A stretch of DNA of 64,000 nucleotides, taken from NCBI RefSeq assembly GCF_900090275.1, contig NZ_LT607755.1, positions 2,790,001 to 2,854,000 of the forward strand. The letters are read 5' to 3'. Below, one piece after another: positions 33,352 to 43,470 of this stretch (position 1 is its first letter; the number at the start of each line of letters is the position of its first letter). The stretch comes from Micromonospora zamorensis. GTDB lineage: Bacteria; Actinomycetota; Actinomycetes; Mycobacteriales; Micromonosporaceae. Made by a program: the position numbers and the translations under genes. The notes beneath the pieces are model-generated. The model saw nothing but the letters and a program-made list of their open reading frames with translations. It ran no database searches and was not told the DNA's origin.

Positions 33352-34215
33352 TCACCGTTGGGAGACGATGGCCTCGAGCACCGAACGGACGGACGTCGGT
33401 CGACGACCGATGAGGGTTTCCAGCGTCGGGTCGGTGACGGCGAACTCTCCCCGTCGCGCTGCGCGGTACATGCCGAGGGTGAAGTCGGCGGCTGCCGCGG
33501 GCATGCCATGCGCGACGGCGTCGGCCTTCCACTCGTCGTCGCCGAGGACCACTCGGGTGATGGCGCGGCCCGTGATCGCGGTGAGGATCCCGGCCACCGC
33601 TTCGAGGTCGAGCGCCTCCGCCGCGGTCAGCGCGGGCGTGACGCCATCGAGCAGGCCCTCCTCGACCATTGCGATGGCTGCGGCCTCGGCCAGGTCGGAA
33701 TGCGCGGTCCAGGACACCGGCCCGTCCGCCGGCGCCACGAGTTGCCCGGTCTCCAGCGCCGCACCGATGGAGTAGCTGAGCGTGCTCGCGTAGAACCCGT
33801 TGCGCAGGGCGGTGAAGGGAACCCCCAGGCCGGCCAGGTGTTCCTCGGCTGCGGCGTGCGTGGGCTGGGGGGCGAACAGCGAGTCCCTGGAGGCCGCCTG
33901 GTGGCTGGTGTACAGGATTCGCTTGACTCCCGCGGCCCGGGCGGCGTCGACGGCGGCGCGGTTTGCGACGAGCGCACCGGCGCCGCGAATGGCGGCGGAC
34001 ACGATGAGGACCTTCTCGGCACCCTCGAAGGCGTGCTCCAGCGTGGCTGGGTCGGTGAAGTCTCCAGCACGGACCCGGACACCGCGCTCGGCGAGGCCCG
34101 CGGCCTTGTCGACGTCGCGCACGCTCACGCCCACGGCCTCGGGTGGTAGCCGGTCGAGGAGCAGGTCGACGATCTGGGACCCGAGCTGACCAGTGGCACC
34201 GGTGACGACCAACAT
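33352..34215 (-). CDS. NAD(P)H-binding atypical SDR (QorB/NmrA-like)
   Basis: 287 residues. N-terminal nucleotide motif VVTGATGQLGSQI (3-15, TGxxGxxG). IVSAAI near 75 and the SSHQAA-type segment (YTSHQAAS near 106) are as in QorB quinone reductase relatives. No YxxxK pair. Predicted NADPH-dependent quinone or redox-sensing function. Divergent from a TetR gene, with nested palindromes between the two starts. Confidence 0.85.
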   Translation of the reverse strand: MLVVTGATGQLGSQIVDLLLDRLPPEAVGVSVRDVDKAAGLAERGVRVRAGDFTDPATLEHAFEGAEKVLIVSAAIRGAGALVANRAAVDAARAAGVKRILYTSHQAASRDSLFAPQPTHAAAEEHLAGLGVPFTALRNGFYASTLSYSIGAALETGQLVAPADGPVSWTAHSDLAEAAAIAMVEEGLLDGVTPALTAAEALDLEAVAGILTAITGRAITRVVLGDDEWKADAVAHGMPAAAADFTLGMYRAARRGEFAVTDPTLETLIGRRPTSVRSVLEAIVSQR

Positions 34216-34226
34216 GATGAACGCTC

Positions 34227-34292
34227 CCTTGTTATCGGTGATTCGTATCCGACGTTAACACCGATATTCCGCAGATAACAAGGTGCTGTTAG
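34227..34292. promoter_or_regulatory. Nested palindromes in the qorB-like/tetR promoter
   Basis: CCTTGTTATC (34227-34236) is the exact reverse complement of GATAACAAGG (34274-34283). Inside, TATCGGTG (34233-34240) pairs with CACCGATA (34259-34266). GATAACA (34274-34280) and TGTTAGC (34286-34292) form a further imperfect dyad. These are likely TetR operator sites. Confidence 0.6.
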
Positions 34293-34301
34293 CATCGGTT
34301 C

Positions 34302-35024
34302 ATGGTGACGACGCAGGACACGGCATCTCGCGACGACGTCCGTTCCGGCATCGTCGCGGCAGCCACCCAACTGCTGCGTGCGAAGGGCGCGAACGCGGTG
34401 ACGACGCGCGCCGTCGCTCAGGCCGCAGGAGTGCAGGCCCCGACCATCTACCGCCTGTTCGGCGACAAGGACGGCCTCATCGACGCCGTCGCCGAACACG
34501 TCATGGCCACCTACGTCAGCGGCAAGTCGGTCGCGGCGGACGTCGCGGCGGGTGACCCGGTCGCGGACCTGCGCGCCGGATGGCGTACGCACGTGGATTT
34601 CGGCCTGGCGAACCCCGAGCTGTACGCGCTGATCGCGACGCGGGGGAGCGGCGCACCCTCACCGGCGACGGTCGCGGGCCTCGACGTGCTGCGTCGCCGC
34701 GTTCGGCGACTCGCCGCAGCCGGCCTCCTGCGGGTCGATGAACAGCGCGCACTCTTGATGATCCACTCTGCGGGCAACGGAACCATCCTCACCCTGCTGG
34801 GAGTGCCCCCGGAGCAGCGCGACCCCGGTCTGAGCGAGGCCATGCTCGACGCTGTGCTCACCAGCATCCTGGCGACAACTCCGGCGACACCCGACACGGC
34901 CACGAACGCGGTCGCGGTGACATTCGCGACGGTGCTGCCCGACCTCCCAGGGCTCACCGACGCCGAACGCGCGCTGATGGCCGAGTGGCTCCACCGATCG
35001 CTGACCCGCCCGCAGGACCGCTGA
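34302..35024 (+). CDS. TetR family transcriptional regulator
   Basis: 240 residues. HTH region about 12-58: IVAAATQLLRAKGANAVTTRAVAQAAGVQAPTIYRLF with the typical TIYRLFGDKDGL end. The C-terminal domain is of the TetR_C_33 kind. Most probably represses the divergent QorB-like oxidoreductase; the ligand could be a quinone or electrophile. Confidence 0.88.
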   Translation: MVTTQDTASRDDVRSGIVAAATQLLRAKGANAVTTRAVAQAAGVQAPTIYRLFGDKDGLIDAVAEHVMATYVSGKSVAADVAAGDPVADLRAGWRTHVDFGLANPELYALIATRGSGAPSPATVAGLDVLRRRVRRLAAAGLLRVDEQRALLMIHSAGNGTILTLLGVPPEQRDPGLSEAMLDAVLTSILATTPATPDTATNAVAVTFATVLPDLPGLTDAERALMAEWLHRSLTRPQDR

Positions 35025-35130
35025 CGGCGACAGGGCGAACGCCGCGCGGACGAGAAGGCGTACGCCCGTGACCATGACTGAAAAGAGCTGGCGGGACGAT
35101 GGTCGGGCTTGTAGCTTGCAGGTGACGTGA

Positions 35131-36771
<1,641 letters not shown>

Positions 36772-36844
36772 TCGCAGGCCGGCGGCCCCGACGTCGAAGA
36801 GTGTCGCCCTAGACATACCAGCGGCGGACGGGCTCGGCGTGACC

Positions 36845-37371
36845 TCAGGTGCGGTTGAACCGCCAGCGGGTCGCGGTGAGCCCGTCCGTGCCGTAGCCGA
36901 AAGCCCGGACCGGGGAGACCTGGTGGAAGGCGTACTCGGGTGATCCGGGCAGACTCTCGTCGTGGACCCGGCCGTCCCTGATGTCGAACGTCCAGCCGTA
37001 CTTTGTGACGAAGGCGGCGGCCACCCGGCGCAGTGCGGTCCCGCCGGACACCTGGTGAGCTTCACCGCTCACCACCAGGTCGAGATCTTCGCTGCTCACC
37101 GTGATGACAGCGCGGGGGTTGCCAGCCAGGTTTCGGCTCTTACGGGAGTGCGGGCGGCTCGCAATGCACGGCGCCCCGTCGACCAGCACGACCATCACCG
37201 GTGCGGCGTGTGGCCGACCATCCGGTCCCACAGTGGAAGCCAACACTTGTGCGCCGACCGCAGGCAGGCCAATGCCTGGCTCCACGGCTTGAGTGTCGCC
37301 ACGTCGGTGTTGAAGGGTGTCGCATCCTCCTGCTGGAAGAGGAGTTCAGCGACTGGCGTGTCGACCGTCAT
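36845..37371 (-). pseudogene. Frameshifted pyridoxamine-5'-phosphate-oxidase-family protein
   Basis: Two minus-strand frames make one PPOX-type protein. The 5' part starts at ATG 37371 (ATGA overlap with the DUF899 stop) and reads MTVDTPVAELLFQQEDATPF...WSQALACLRSAHKCW. The 3' part continues in another frame as ASTVGPDGRPHAAPVMVVLV to the stop at 36845. The break is near 37245; a single missing G (TGGG to TGG) would restore CW-ASTVGPDG. Intact relatives bind FMN or F420 and reduce or oxidise small substrates. Either a recent pseudogene or a sequencing error. Confidence 0.75.
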
Positions 37372-38036
37372 GACGGATCCCTGGTCGTGTCGTACTCGTC
37401 GTGCAGTCGCCACCACCGGTAGGGCTGGGTTTGCGGCCAGCCTTCCGGCGAGTCCTCCCAGGTCTCCTGTCGGCCGTAGGGCGTCAGGTCGAGGAAGGTC
37501 CAGTTGCTGCCGAGCCGTTCCACGCCGCGGGAGGTGGTGGTGTAGGTGCGGAAGATCCGGTCGTCGGCGCGGAGGAAGACGTTCAGCGCGAATCCGTCAC
37601 CGGTGCCCATGTCGGCGTTGAAGCTGTTGTTCAGCGACGAGTACCAGGGCAGGTCCCAACCCATTCGCCGCCGCACCGCCAGCAGGTCGTCCAGTGGGCC
37701 GTGAGACGTCAACGCGAGGGTGACGTCACGGGCGTTGAGGTGGGCCGGGTGTCCGACGTTGTCGGTGAACATCGAGCAGCCGGAGCAGACGGCGTCGATG
37801 CCGTGCCACATGAACGTGTACACGATGAGCTGGCGGCGGCCCTGGAACAGGTCGCTCAAACTGGCAGGCCCGGACGGGCCCTCGAACACGTAGTCCTGCT
37901 CGACCGGCGTCATCGGCAGCCGGCGACGCGCCGCGGCCACTGAGTCGAGCTGGCGGGTGAGTGCCTTTTCGCGTACGCGCAGGGCGTCTACCGCGTCCTG
38001 CCAGTCCCTGGTCGGCACGATCGGCGGATGGTTCAT
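37368..38036 (-). CDS. DUF899 family thioredoxin-fold protein
   Basis: 222 residues from ATG 38036. DUF899 pattern: RDWQDAVDALRVREKALTRQ, YVFEGPSGPASLSDLFQGRRQL, and VCSGCSMFTDNVGHPAHLNARDV with a CxxC-like CSGC near 113. It then has LGSNWTFLDLTPYGRQE near the end. The family is predicted to be a thioredoxin-like redox protein with unknown partner. Divergent from an HxlR regulator with palindromic sites between, and coupled by ATGA to the broken PPOX gene. Confidence 0.88.
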   Translation of the reverse strand: MNHPPIVPTRDWQDAVDALRVREKALTRQLDSVAAARRRLPMTPVEQDYVFEGPSGPASLSDLFQGRRQLIVYTFMWHGIDAVCSGCSMFTDNVGHPAHLNARDVTLALTSHGPLDDLLAVRRRMGWDLPWYSSLNNSFNADMGTGDGFALNVFLRADDRIFRTYTTTSRGVERLGSNWTFLDLTPYGRQETWEDSPEGWPQTQPYRWWRLHDEYDTTRDPS

Positions 38037-38054
38037 GCGGGCCTTCCTTCGGCT

Positions 38055-38146
38055 TCCACACGCGTGTGGAGAGGGGGACAGGGCCAGTCCGTTCCTTAAG
38101 GGGATGGACTGATGTGACGCTAACAGAGTCAGTTCCTTGAAGGAAC
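38055..38146. promoter_or_regulatory. Operator region between DUF899 and hxlR genes
   Basis: Three palindromes: TCCACACGCGTGTGGA (38055-38070, perfect), CCTTAAGG in GTTCCTTAAGGGGA (38094-38101), and GTTCCTT-G-AAGGAAC (38132-38146, perfect 7-bp arms). The last two share GTTCCTT and probably bind the HxlR protein. Confidence 0.6.
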
Positions 38147-38168
38147 CATCTTTGCGTATCGTGGCGTC

Positions 38169-38630
38169 ATGCAACGAACGCAGTTCGGTGCCATGGCGTG
38201 CTCGATCGCCCGCACCCTCGACGTCATCGGTGAGCCGTGGTCTCCGCTGATCCTGCGGGACGTCTACGCCGGCACGCACCGCTTCGAGCAACTCCAGCGG
38301 GGCCTCGGCATGTCCCGCAAGGTGCTCGCCGAACGGCTGAGCTGGCTGGTCGAACAGGGCGTCCTGACCCGGCGTGAGTATTCGGACCGGCCGGTCCGCC
38401 ACGAGTACCTGCTCACCGACAAGGGCAGGGAGCTCTGCGATCTGCTGCTGGTGATGGTGCGGTGGGGTGACCGGTGGACGGCGGGCGAGGCCGGCCCGCC
38501 GGTGCTCTACCGCCACCACGCCTGCGGCAAGATCAGCCACGTGGAGCTGCGGTGCTCGGAGTGCGAACAGCCCATGCGGGCTACTGACATCGACCTGTTG
38601 CCCGGGCCCGGAGCCCACCCGGAATCGTGA
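38169..38630 (+). CDS. HxlR family transcriptional regulator
   Basis: 153 residues. Winged-helix HxlR domain about 10-100: SIARTLDVIGEPWSPLILRDV, HRFEQLQRGLGMSRKVLAERLSWL and a wing ending EYLLTDKGREL. Cys118, Cys128 and Cys131 in the tail (HHACGK, RCSECEQ) form a zinc-ribbon-like CxnCxxC that may sense redox or metal. Likely controls the divergent DUF899-PPOX genes. Confidence 0.88.
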   Translation: MQRTQFGAMACSIARTLDVIGEPWSPLILRDVYAGTHRFEQLQRGLGMSRKVLAERLSWLVEQGVLTRREYSDRPVRHEYLLTDKGRELCDLLLVMVRWGDRWTAGEAGPPVLYRHHACGKISHVELRCSECEQPMRATDIDLLPGPGAHPES

Positions 38631-38757
38631 GCACCGGATCGGTTGGCTTACTGGTTTGTGGCCGCCGATCGATCCCGGCACGTTCGGTGAGAATCGGATG
38701 CGTCGATCCAGTACCGGACCGACCATGACGTTCTGTCGATGCTGGCACACTCATCGC

Positions 38758-40659
38758 ATGACGGGTCTGACAGCCGAGCTCGTGGTCGACGGTTGTGCCC
38801 CGCAGACCCCGGCGCTGGCCCCGAACGGGCGCTTGCTCTGCTACGTCCTCGCTCCCATCAGCCGGTCCGGTGACCACCTCGACACCCAACTCTGGCTCGC
38901 CGGCACCGATGACGCCGTCGCGCCGCGCAGGGCGACAGCCGACACCGCAACCGAGTCCCGGCCGCTCTGGTCGGCCGACTCGGAGACGCTGTTCTTCCTG
39001 TCCGACCGCGCCGACCGCGGCACCCCGCAGCTACACAGACTCACCCCCGCCAACGGCGCGGTGACCACGGTGACCAACTGGCGAACCGGCGTCATCGACC
39101 ACCTGCCGCTGAGCGACCCCCACCTGGTCGCTCTGCTCGCGGAGGACGAACCCACCGAGCAGGACGCGCGCCGCGCCCGGGATCGAGACGACGCCGTCGT
39201 CGTCGGCGAGCGCGAATCGCGTGCCCGGTTGCGGATGCTCGACCTGCGCACCGGCCGGGTCACCACCCCGGGTGTGTTCGGCGACCGGCACGTCGTGGAA
39301 CTGTGCCAACGTCCCGGCGGCGGCCCACTTGCCGTGCTCACCTGGGCCAGCGCCGACAACGACCACGGCCCGCGCACCGGCCAACTGCACCTGTTCGACC
39401 CCACGACCGGGAGTGCGGAGAACCTTGGCCCGGTCGCGGCCGACGCACGATCTCTGGCCTGGTGGCCGGGCGAGGACGGTTGGCACCTCGGTTACGTCGC
39501 GCTCACCCCACCGGTGCTGCAGGCCGGCACCGCCGTGTTCGACCTGGCCGTGGACAGCCGCGTCCTGCGCAACCGGACAGCTGGTCTCTCGATGTGCCCC
39601 ACCCAGCTCTGCCAGACCGGTGGCGCCCCGCTGGTGGTGTTCGCCGACGGTCTGAACACGACACTGGCCCGGCTCGACCCCGCCGGCCTCAGCACCCTGT
39701 CGCATCACCCCGGACGCCTCGACAACGTCACCACCACTCCTACCGGCACAGAGATCGCCGCCATTACCGGCACCCGCTATCAACCCCCGAACGTTCACCT
39801 CGGGCCGTTGACCGGGCCGCTACGAAGAATCACCAACACCCGCCCGGACCTGGACGGCATCGCACTCGGCACGCAACAACCGCTGGCCTACCGCGCCGCC
39901 GACGGCCTCGACCTGGACGGTTTGCTCGTGCTGCCGGTCGGAAGGTCCGCATCGGAAGGCCCGTTCCCGCTGGTCACGATCGTGCACGGAGGCCCCTACG
40001 ATCGCTACGCCGATCGGTGCCAGTTGTTCTGGTTCCCCAGCGCGCAGTGGCTGGCCGCCGCCGGCTACGCGGTGTTCCTGCCCAACCCGCGCGGCGGCCA
40101 GGGCCATGGTCACCAGTTCGCCGCCAGCGTCGCAGGCCGGGTCGGAGAGCAGGAGTGGACCGACATCCTGACCGGCATCGACCTGCTCATCGCTCAGGGC
40201 ATAGCCGACCCCGACCGGCTGGGCATCGCTGGTTGGAGTCACGGCGGCTTCATGTCCGCCTGGGCCGTCGGCCAGACCGACCGCTTCCAGGCCGCGCTGG
40301 TCGGTGCCGGCGTCGTCGACTGGGGCATGCTCGCCGCGACCGGGGAGAACGGCCAGTTCGAAGCCGCGCTCGGTGGCAGCACCGGCTGGTCCGGCATCGG
40401 CCCACACCCCCATGACGCGGTCAGCCCGATCTCCTTCGCCAGCCGCATCCGCACTCCGGTGCTCATCCTGCACGGTGCCGAGGACACCAACGTTCCCCTC
40501 GGGCAGGCCGTGTACCTCCACCGGGCGCTGCGCCACTTCGACGTCGAGCACGAGTTCGTGATCTACCCGAGAGAGGGCCACTCGGTCCGGGAACGCAACC
40601 ATCAACTCGACGTCCTGCGCCGGACTCGCGCCTGGTTCGATCGCTGGCTCCGGCCCTGA
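38758..40659 (+). CDS. S9 family prolyl-oligopeptidase-type serine peptidase
   Basis: 633 residues from ATG 38758. An N-terminal beta-propeller-like half (about 10-380) has repeated SDRADRGTPQLHRL-type blades. The C-terminal alpha/beta hydrolase has the nucleophile in GWSHGGFMS (near 491), Asp in LHGAEDTNVP (near 576) and His in YPREGHSV (near 608). No signal peptide, so cytoplasmic. Acyl-aminoacyl/dipeptidyl peptidase-like activity on short peptides. Another start in frame would extend into the HxlR gene and is rejected. Confidence 0.9.
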   Translation: MTGLTAELVVDGCAPQTPALAPNGRLLCYVLAPISRSGDHLDTQLWLAGTDDAVAPRRATADTATESRPLWSADSETLFFLSDRADRGTPQLHRLTPANGAVTTVTNWRTGVIDHLPLSDPHLVALLAEDEPTEQDARRARDRDDAVVVGERESRARLRMLDLRTGRVTTPGVFGDRHVVELCQRPGGGPLAVLTWASADNDHGPRTGQLHLFDPTTGSAENLGPVAADARSLAWWPGEDGWHLGYVALTPPVLQAGTAVFDLAVDSRVLRNRTAGLSMCPTQLCQTGGAPLVVFADGLNTTLARLDPAGLSTLSHHPGRLDNVTTTPTGTEIAAITGTRYQPPNVHLGPLTGPLRRITNTRPDLDGIALGTQQPLAYRAADGLDLDGLLVLPVGRSASEGPFPLVTIVHGGPYDRYADRCQLFWFPSAQWLAAAGYAVFLPNPRGGQGHGHQFAASVAGRVGEQEWTDILTGIDLLIAQGIADPDRLGIAGWSHGGFMSAWAVGQTDRFQAALVGAGVVDWGMLAATGENGQFEAALGGSTGWSGIGPHPHDAVSPISFASRIRTPVLILHGAEDTNVPLGQAVYLHRALRHFDVEHEFVIYPREGHSVRERNHQLDVLRRTRAWFDRWLRP

Positions 40660-41072
40660 GCGGGCGCGTGGATCAGATGTCGTCGCTTACCTGAGCTGAC
40701 CTCAGGACCTTCAGATCCTTGAGACCTCGGTCAACTCACCAACTCGCGCGCTGCCACAAGCTCCTCTTCGCCGTCTGGGCACATTAACAGTTTGCCGTTA
40801 ACGGTAATCCGATAATTAGCTGCCACAAAAGGGGGCGAAGCGGGCATGCATCATAATGACAGTTCTTGTGCGTAATGGTTCAGGATGTTGTAACGATCCA
40901 CCTAAAGCTGTCCTGGCTCCGCGCGACAGCTGCTCGAGCGGCACGGCGGAGGAGCCGCCGCAGCGGTTCCCAGTCTGCGGTGACCGGTTGCCGGCGGCGG
41001 CCCGGATGTCGATGGCGTTCGCGCCGCCGTACCCCTGGGAGTTGGTTGAAGGTCGGCGGCGCCGACTGCCGG
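40660..41072. other. 413-bp intergenic region with no supported gene
   Basis: Only short frames with poor codon usage occur. It holds an AT-rich patch at 40780-40860 with a perfect 10-bp palindrome CCGTTAACGG (40795-40804), which may be a promoter/operator. No known RNA family was recognised. The base composition of the patch is unlike its neighbours. Confidence 0.5.
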
Positions 41073-41594
41073 TCAGGTCGCGTCGCCCCGCCGGGAGTTG
41101 ACCACGGTGAGCAGGCACTGCGCCATGCCGATCGCTTCGAGCAGCGTCAGCACCGGCGCACCGACGTCCAGCACCAGGTCCGCCGACCGCATCGACAAGG
41201 CGCTGCTCGTGGTCACCAGCGTGGCCACCGGGCGACCCGACCGGTCGGTGATGGCGAAATGCTGGGCATTGCGGTCGCCTTCGGTCGTGAACACCCGGCC
41301 GTCCGGCAGAGTCACCGTCCCCCGCCGGCGACCCGCATAGTCGATCAGGTATTCCAGGATGACCTCGGAACGCGGTCCGATCAGCCGGTGATGGTCGTTC
41401 GCGAAGCTGGTGGCGGCACCGGTGGCGAGCAGCGTCGTAGCTCCAGCATCAAGAACGTCGAACTGGTGCCGCTTGGACACGAACTTGCGGCGCAGCACCG
41501 CCACCGGAGTTCCGTCCCCCAGGGTGACCGCGGCAGTACGCCGGAGCGGGGACAGCAGGGGCAGCAGGAGCCGGCCGGTGAAGATCGAGTGCAT
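41073..41594 (-). CDS. Hypothetical protein, possible LURP-one/tubby-like fold
   Basis: 173 residues, mostly beta strands: TAAVTLGDGTPVAVLRRKF, SKRHQFDVLDAG and NAQHFAITDRSGRPVATLV repeat a strand-turn pattern reminiscent of LURP-one-related/scramblase (tubby C-terminal) proteins. No catalytic motif. It is followed, same strand and 24 bp upstream of it, by a small membrane protein. A 67-bp stretch of its 5' coding end is duplicated at 43380-43443. Fold assignment is tentative. Confidence 0.55.
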   Translation of the reverse strand: MHSIFTGRLLLPLLSPLRRTAAVTLGDGTPVAVLRRKFVSKRHQFDVLDAGATTLLATGAATSFANDHHRLIGPRSEVILEYLIDYAGRRRGTVTLPDGRVFTTEGDRNAQHFAITDRSGRPVATLVTTSSALSMRSADLVLDVGAPVLTLLEAIGMAQCLLTVVNSRRGDAT

Positions 41595-41618
41595 GGCGCC
41601 ATCCTGGTCGATGAGCGA

Positions 41619-42065
41619 TCAGCGACCGCACCAGGCCCGGGCCGAAGCGGTGCGGAGCAGCAGCCCGCTGACGAGCAGGGCCAGCACCGCCAGCAGCCCG
41701 CCCAGCATCCCCACGACGACAACGGGTTCGACCGGCGGCGTGATCAGCGACCCGAGACGCGGCCCGAACAGCAGCATCGTCCCGGCACCACCGAGAAAAG
41801 CGAGCCCGACGCCCACGGCGAATCGCTGGGCCACCCGCCACGCGGTCGGACCCCCGCGCCGGAGGCCACGGAGCAGGACACCGACGGCCACCGTGCAGCC
41901 ACCCAGGGCGAGCCAGTTCCCGGCGCCGCCGACCTCGGCCAGGAGCGCGATGTCAACGGCAAGCACGTACACCCACCAGAACGCGAACAGCAGCACGCTG
42001 GCGCTGATGCTGGGCGGTCGACGCCCGGTGGCCGCCGGGCCGGGGCGCAACGACTCACTGATCAT
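41619..42065 (-). CDS. Small membrane protein, unknown function
   Basis: 148 residues from ATG 42065 (family of starts MISESLRPGP; longer starts are less likely). Four hydrophobic segments near 24-44, 46-65, 82-103 and 114-140. No conserved motif recognised. Directly upstream of the 173-residue gene on the same strand (24-bp gap), so probably an operon with it. Confidence 0.6.
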   Translation of the reverse strand: MISESLRPGPAATGRRPPSISASVLLFAFWWVYVLAVDIALLAEVGGAGNWLALGGCTVAVGVLLRGLRRGGPTAWRVAQRFAVGVGLAFLGGAGTMLLFGPRLGSLITPPVEPVVVVGMLGGLLAVLALLVSGLLLRTASARAWCGR

Positions 42066-42271
42066 CGCCGGATCATACGGACCGGTCACCAGGGAAGCCT
42101 CGTGGCACCACATGACCGCTACCGGCCCACCCGCTCCTGACCGGCGTCCGAGGCGGTGAGCAGGCGGATGACCTGATCGACGTAGCGGTCAACATTCGCC
42201 AGTCTCACGGAGCCAGGACAGAAGCGACCCGATGCCCAGCTCACGTGCTCACTCCGCCGGTTGCCGGGAGG

Positions 42272-42699
42272 GCTTCAACCAACCTGGCGCCCGTAAGCGG
42301 CCCGGGCTGCGGCAACCTCTGCGGCCTGGCGCACCCGCCACCTTCTCTGGGCCTCGCTGTTGCACGCGCGACACACCGTGCGGTTCCGGCCACTCGTGGG
42401 ATCGATCTCTCGCTCGTGCCCGTTGCGACAGCGCGGTTGCTGGGTGCGGCTGCGGCAGTTCTCGGCGCGGGCCACCTGCTGTAGGTGAGTGGGTTCGATG
42501 CAGTCACGCACTCCACAGAGGTGTGCACGTCCAACCCGGGGTCGTAACCGCCGACGAAGACAACGTAGGCCGTGATGTGCGCCCAGGCCCGCCCAGCGGC
42601 CTTCTGGTACACGCCCCGCTGGCTGCCGTAACCGCGCACGATCAGGCAGCCGTCGTCTCGACGGACCGAACGACCGATGAGGTATGCGCGCAGGGCTAG
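42272..42699 (-). pseudogene. Decayed copy of the HNH protein gene
   Basis: Translates in two frames to the same protein as the intact gene at 43471-43938. The upstream part reads GCLIVRGYGSQRGVYQK...YDPGLDV and the downstream part CIEPTHLQQVARAENCR...RQVG. The frame changes near 42511-42530, where the copy reads HTSVE instead of RHLCGAPD. The N-terminal ~15 codons are absent. It is a broken, N-truncated paralogue. Confidence 0.8.
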
Positions 42700-42872
42700 G
42701 TCAGCGCCCTGACAGACCCGATCAGGTGGGAAGCAGCCAAGCGGCTCAGGTCGGCGATCGGCCCTGCGCGCCGGCAGCCTGACCGCCGAAATCCCAGGAG
42801 AATCGTTCTGACAGAACCGTTCAACCCGTTCGAGGGCAGCGCTTCCCCCGAGACTGCGACATCCTGGTCACC

Positions 42873-43355
42873 GTGATCACGCAACGGCTCCGGGTCGCCG
42901 CGTACGCGGTGTGTCTCCGGGATGAGGACGTGCTGCTCGCCCGTTGGGTTTCGCCCGACGGTGCTCGGCGGCACTGGACGTTGCCCGGCGGCGGGGTCGA
43001 GCACGCCGAGGATCCGTTCGACGCCGTCGTGCGGGAGGTGACTGAGGAGACGGGGTACGAGGCACAGGTCGAGCAGTTGCTCGGTGTGAACTCGCGTACG
43101 AGGAATGTGGAGCGCAACGACAGGGATGTTGTCGAGCTGCACATGCTGGCCATCTTCTACCGGGCCCGGATCGTTGCCGGTGAGCTTCGATCCGAGACGT
43201 CCGGCACGACCGACCTGGCGCAGTGGACACCCATGGCACAGGTCTCGACCCTGGAGCGCTCCGTCGTCGTCGACGTCGGGCTTGAGCTGCACCGCAGTGC
43301 GCCGCCGACCGGGCACGTGGAGACGATCCAGACGACCGGACTCCTGCGGCACTGA
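42873..43355 (+). CDS. NUDIX hydrolase
   Basis: 160 residues from GTG 42873. NUDIX box about 38-60: GGGVEHAEDPFDAVVREVTEETGY matches GX5EX7REUXEEXGU. RVAAYAVCLRDEDVLLAR precedes it. Hydrolyses nucleoside diphosphate derivatives; exact substrate unknown. It lies between two copies of the HNH gene, on the opposite strand, and may have been moved with the duplication. Confidence 0.9.
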   Translation: MITQRLRVAAYAVCLRDEDVLLARWVSPDGARRHWTLPGGGVEHAEDPFDAVVREVTEETGYEAQVEQLLGVNSRTRNVERNDRDVVELHMLAIFYRARIVAGELRSETSGTTDLAQWTPMAQVSTLERSVVVDVGLELHRSAPPTGHVETIQTTGLLRH

Positions 43356-43379
43356 TCGCGGGGCAGCGCTCGCGGCTGA

Positions 43380-43443
43380 CCAGGGTGACCGCGGCAGTAC
43401 GCCGGAGCGGGACGGCAGGGGGCAGGAGCCGGCCGGTGAAGAT
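43380..43443. repeat. Duplicated fragment of the LURP-like gene 5' region
   Basis: This 64-bp piece matches 41520-41586 (5' end of the 173-residue gene) with only a few differences and indels. It shows that the duplication that made the second HNH copy once extended further, and that about 650 bp has been lost. Confidence 0.75.
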
Positions 43444-43470
43444 CGTGCGAAGGGCGCGTGTCCCGCGCGC

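Noticed and set aside
40816..41118. Short ORFs on both strands in the 40.66-41.07 kb gap
   Set aside because: Poor codon usage, no Shine-Dalgarno and no domain.
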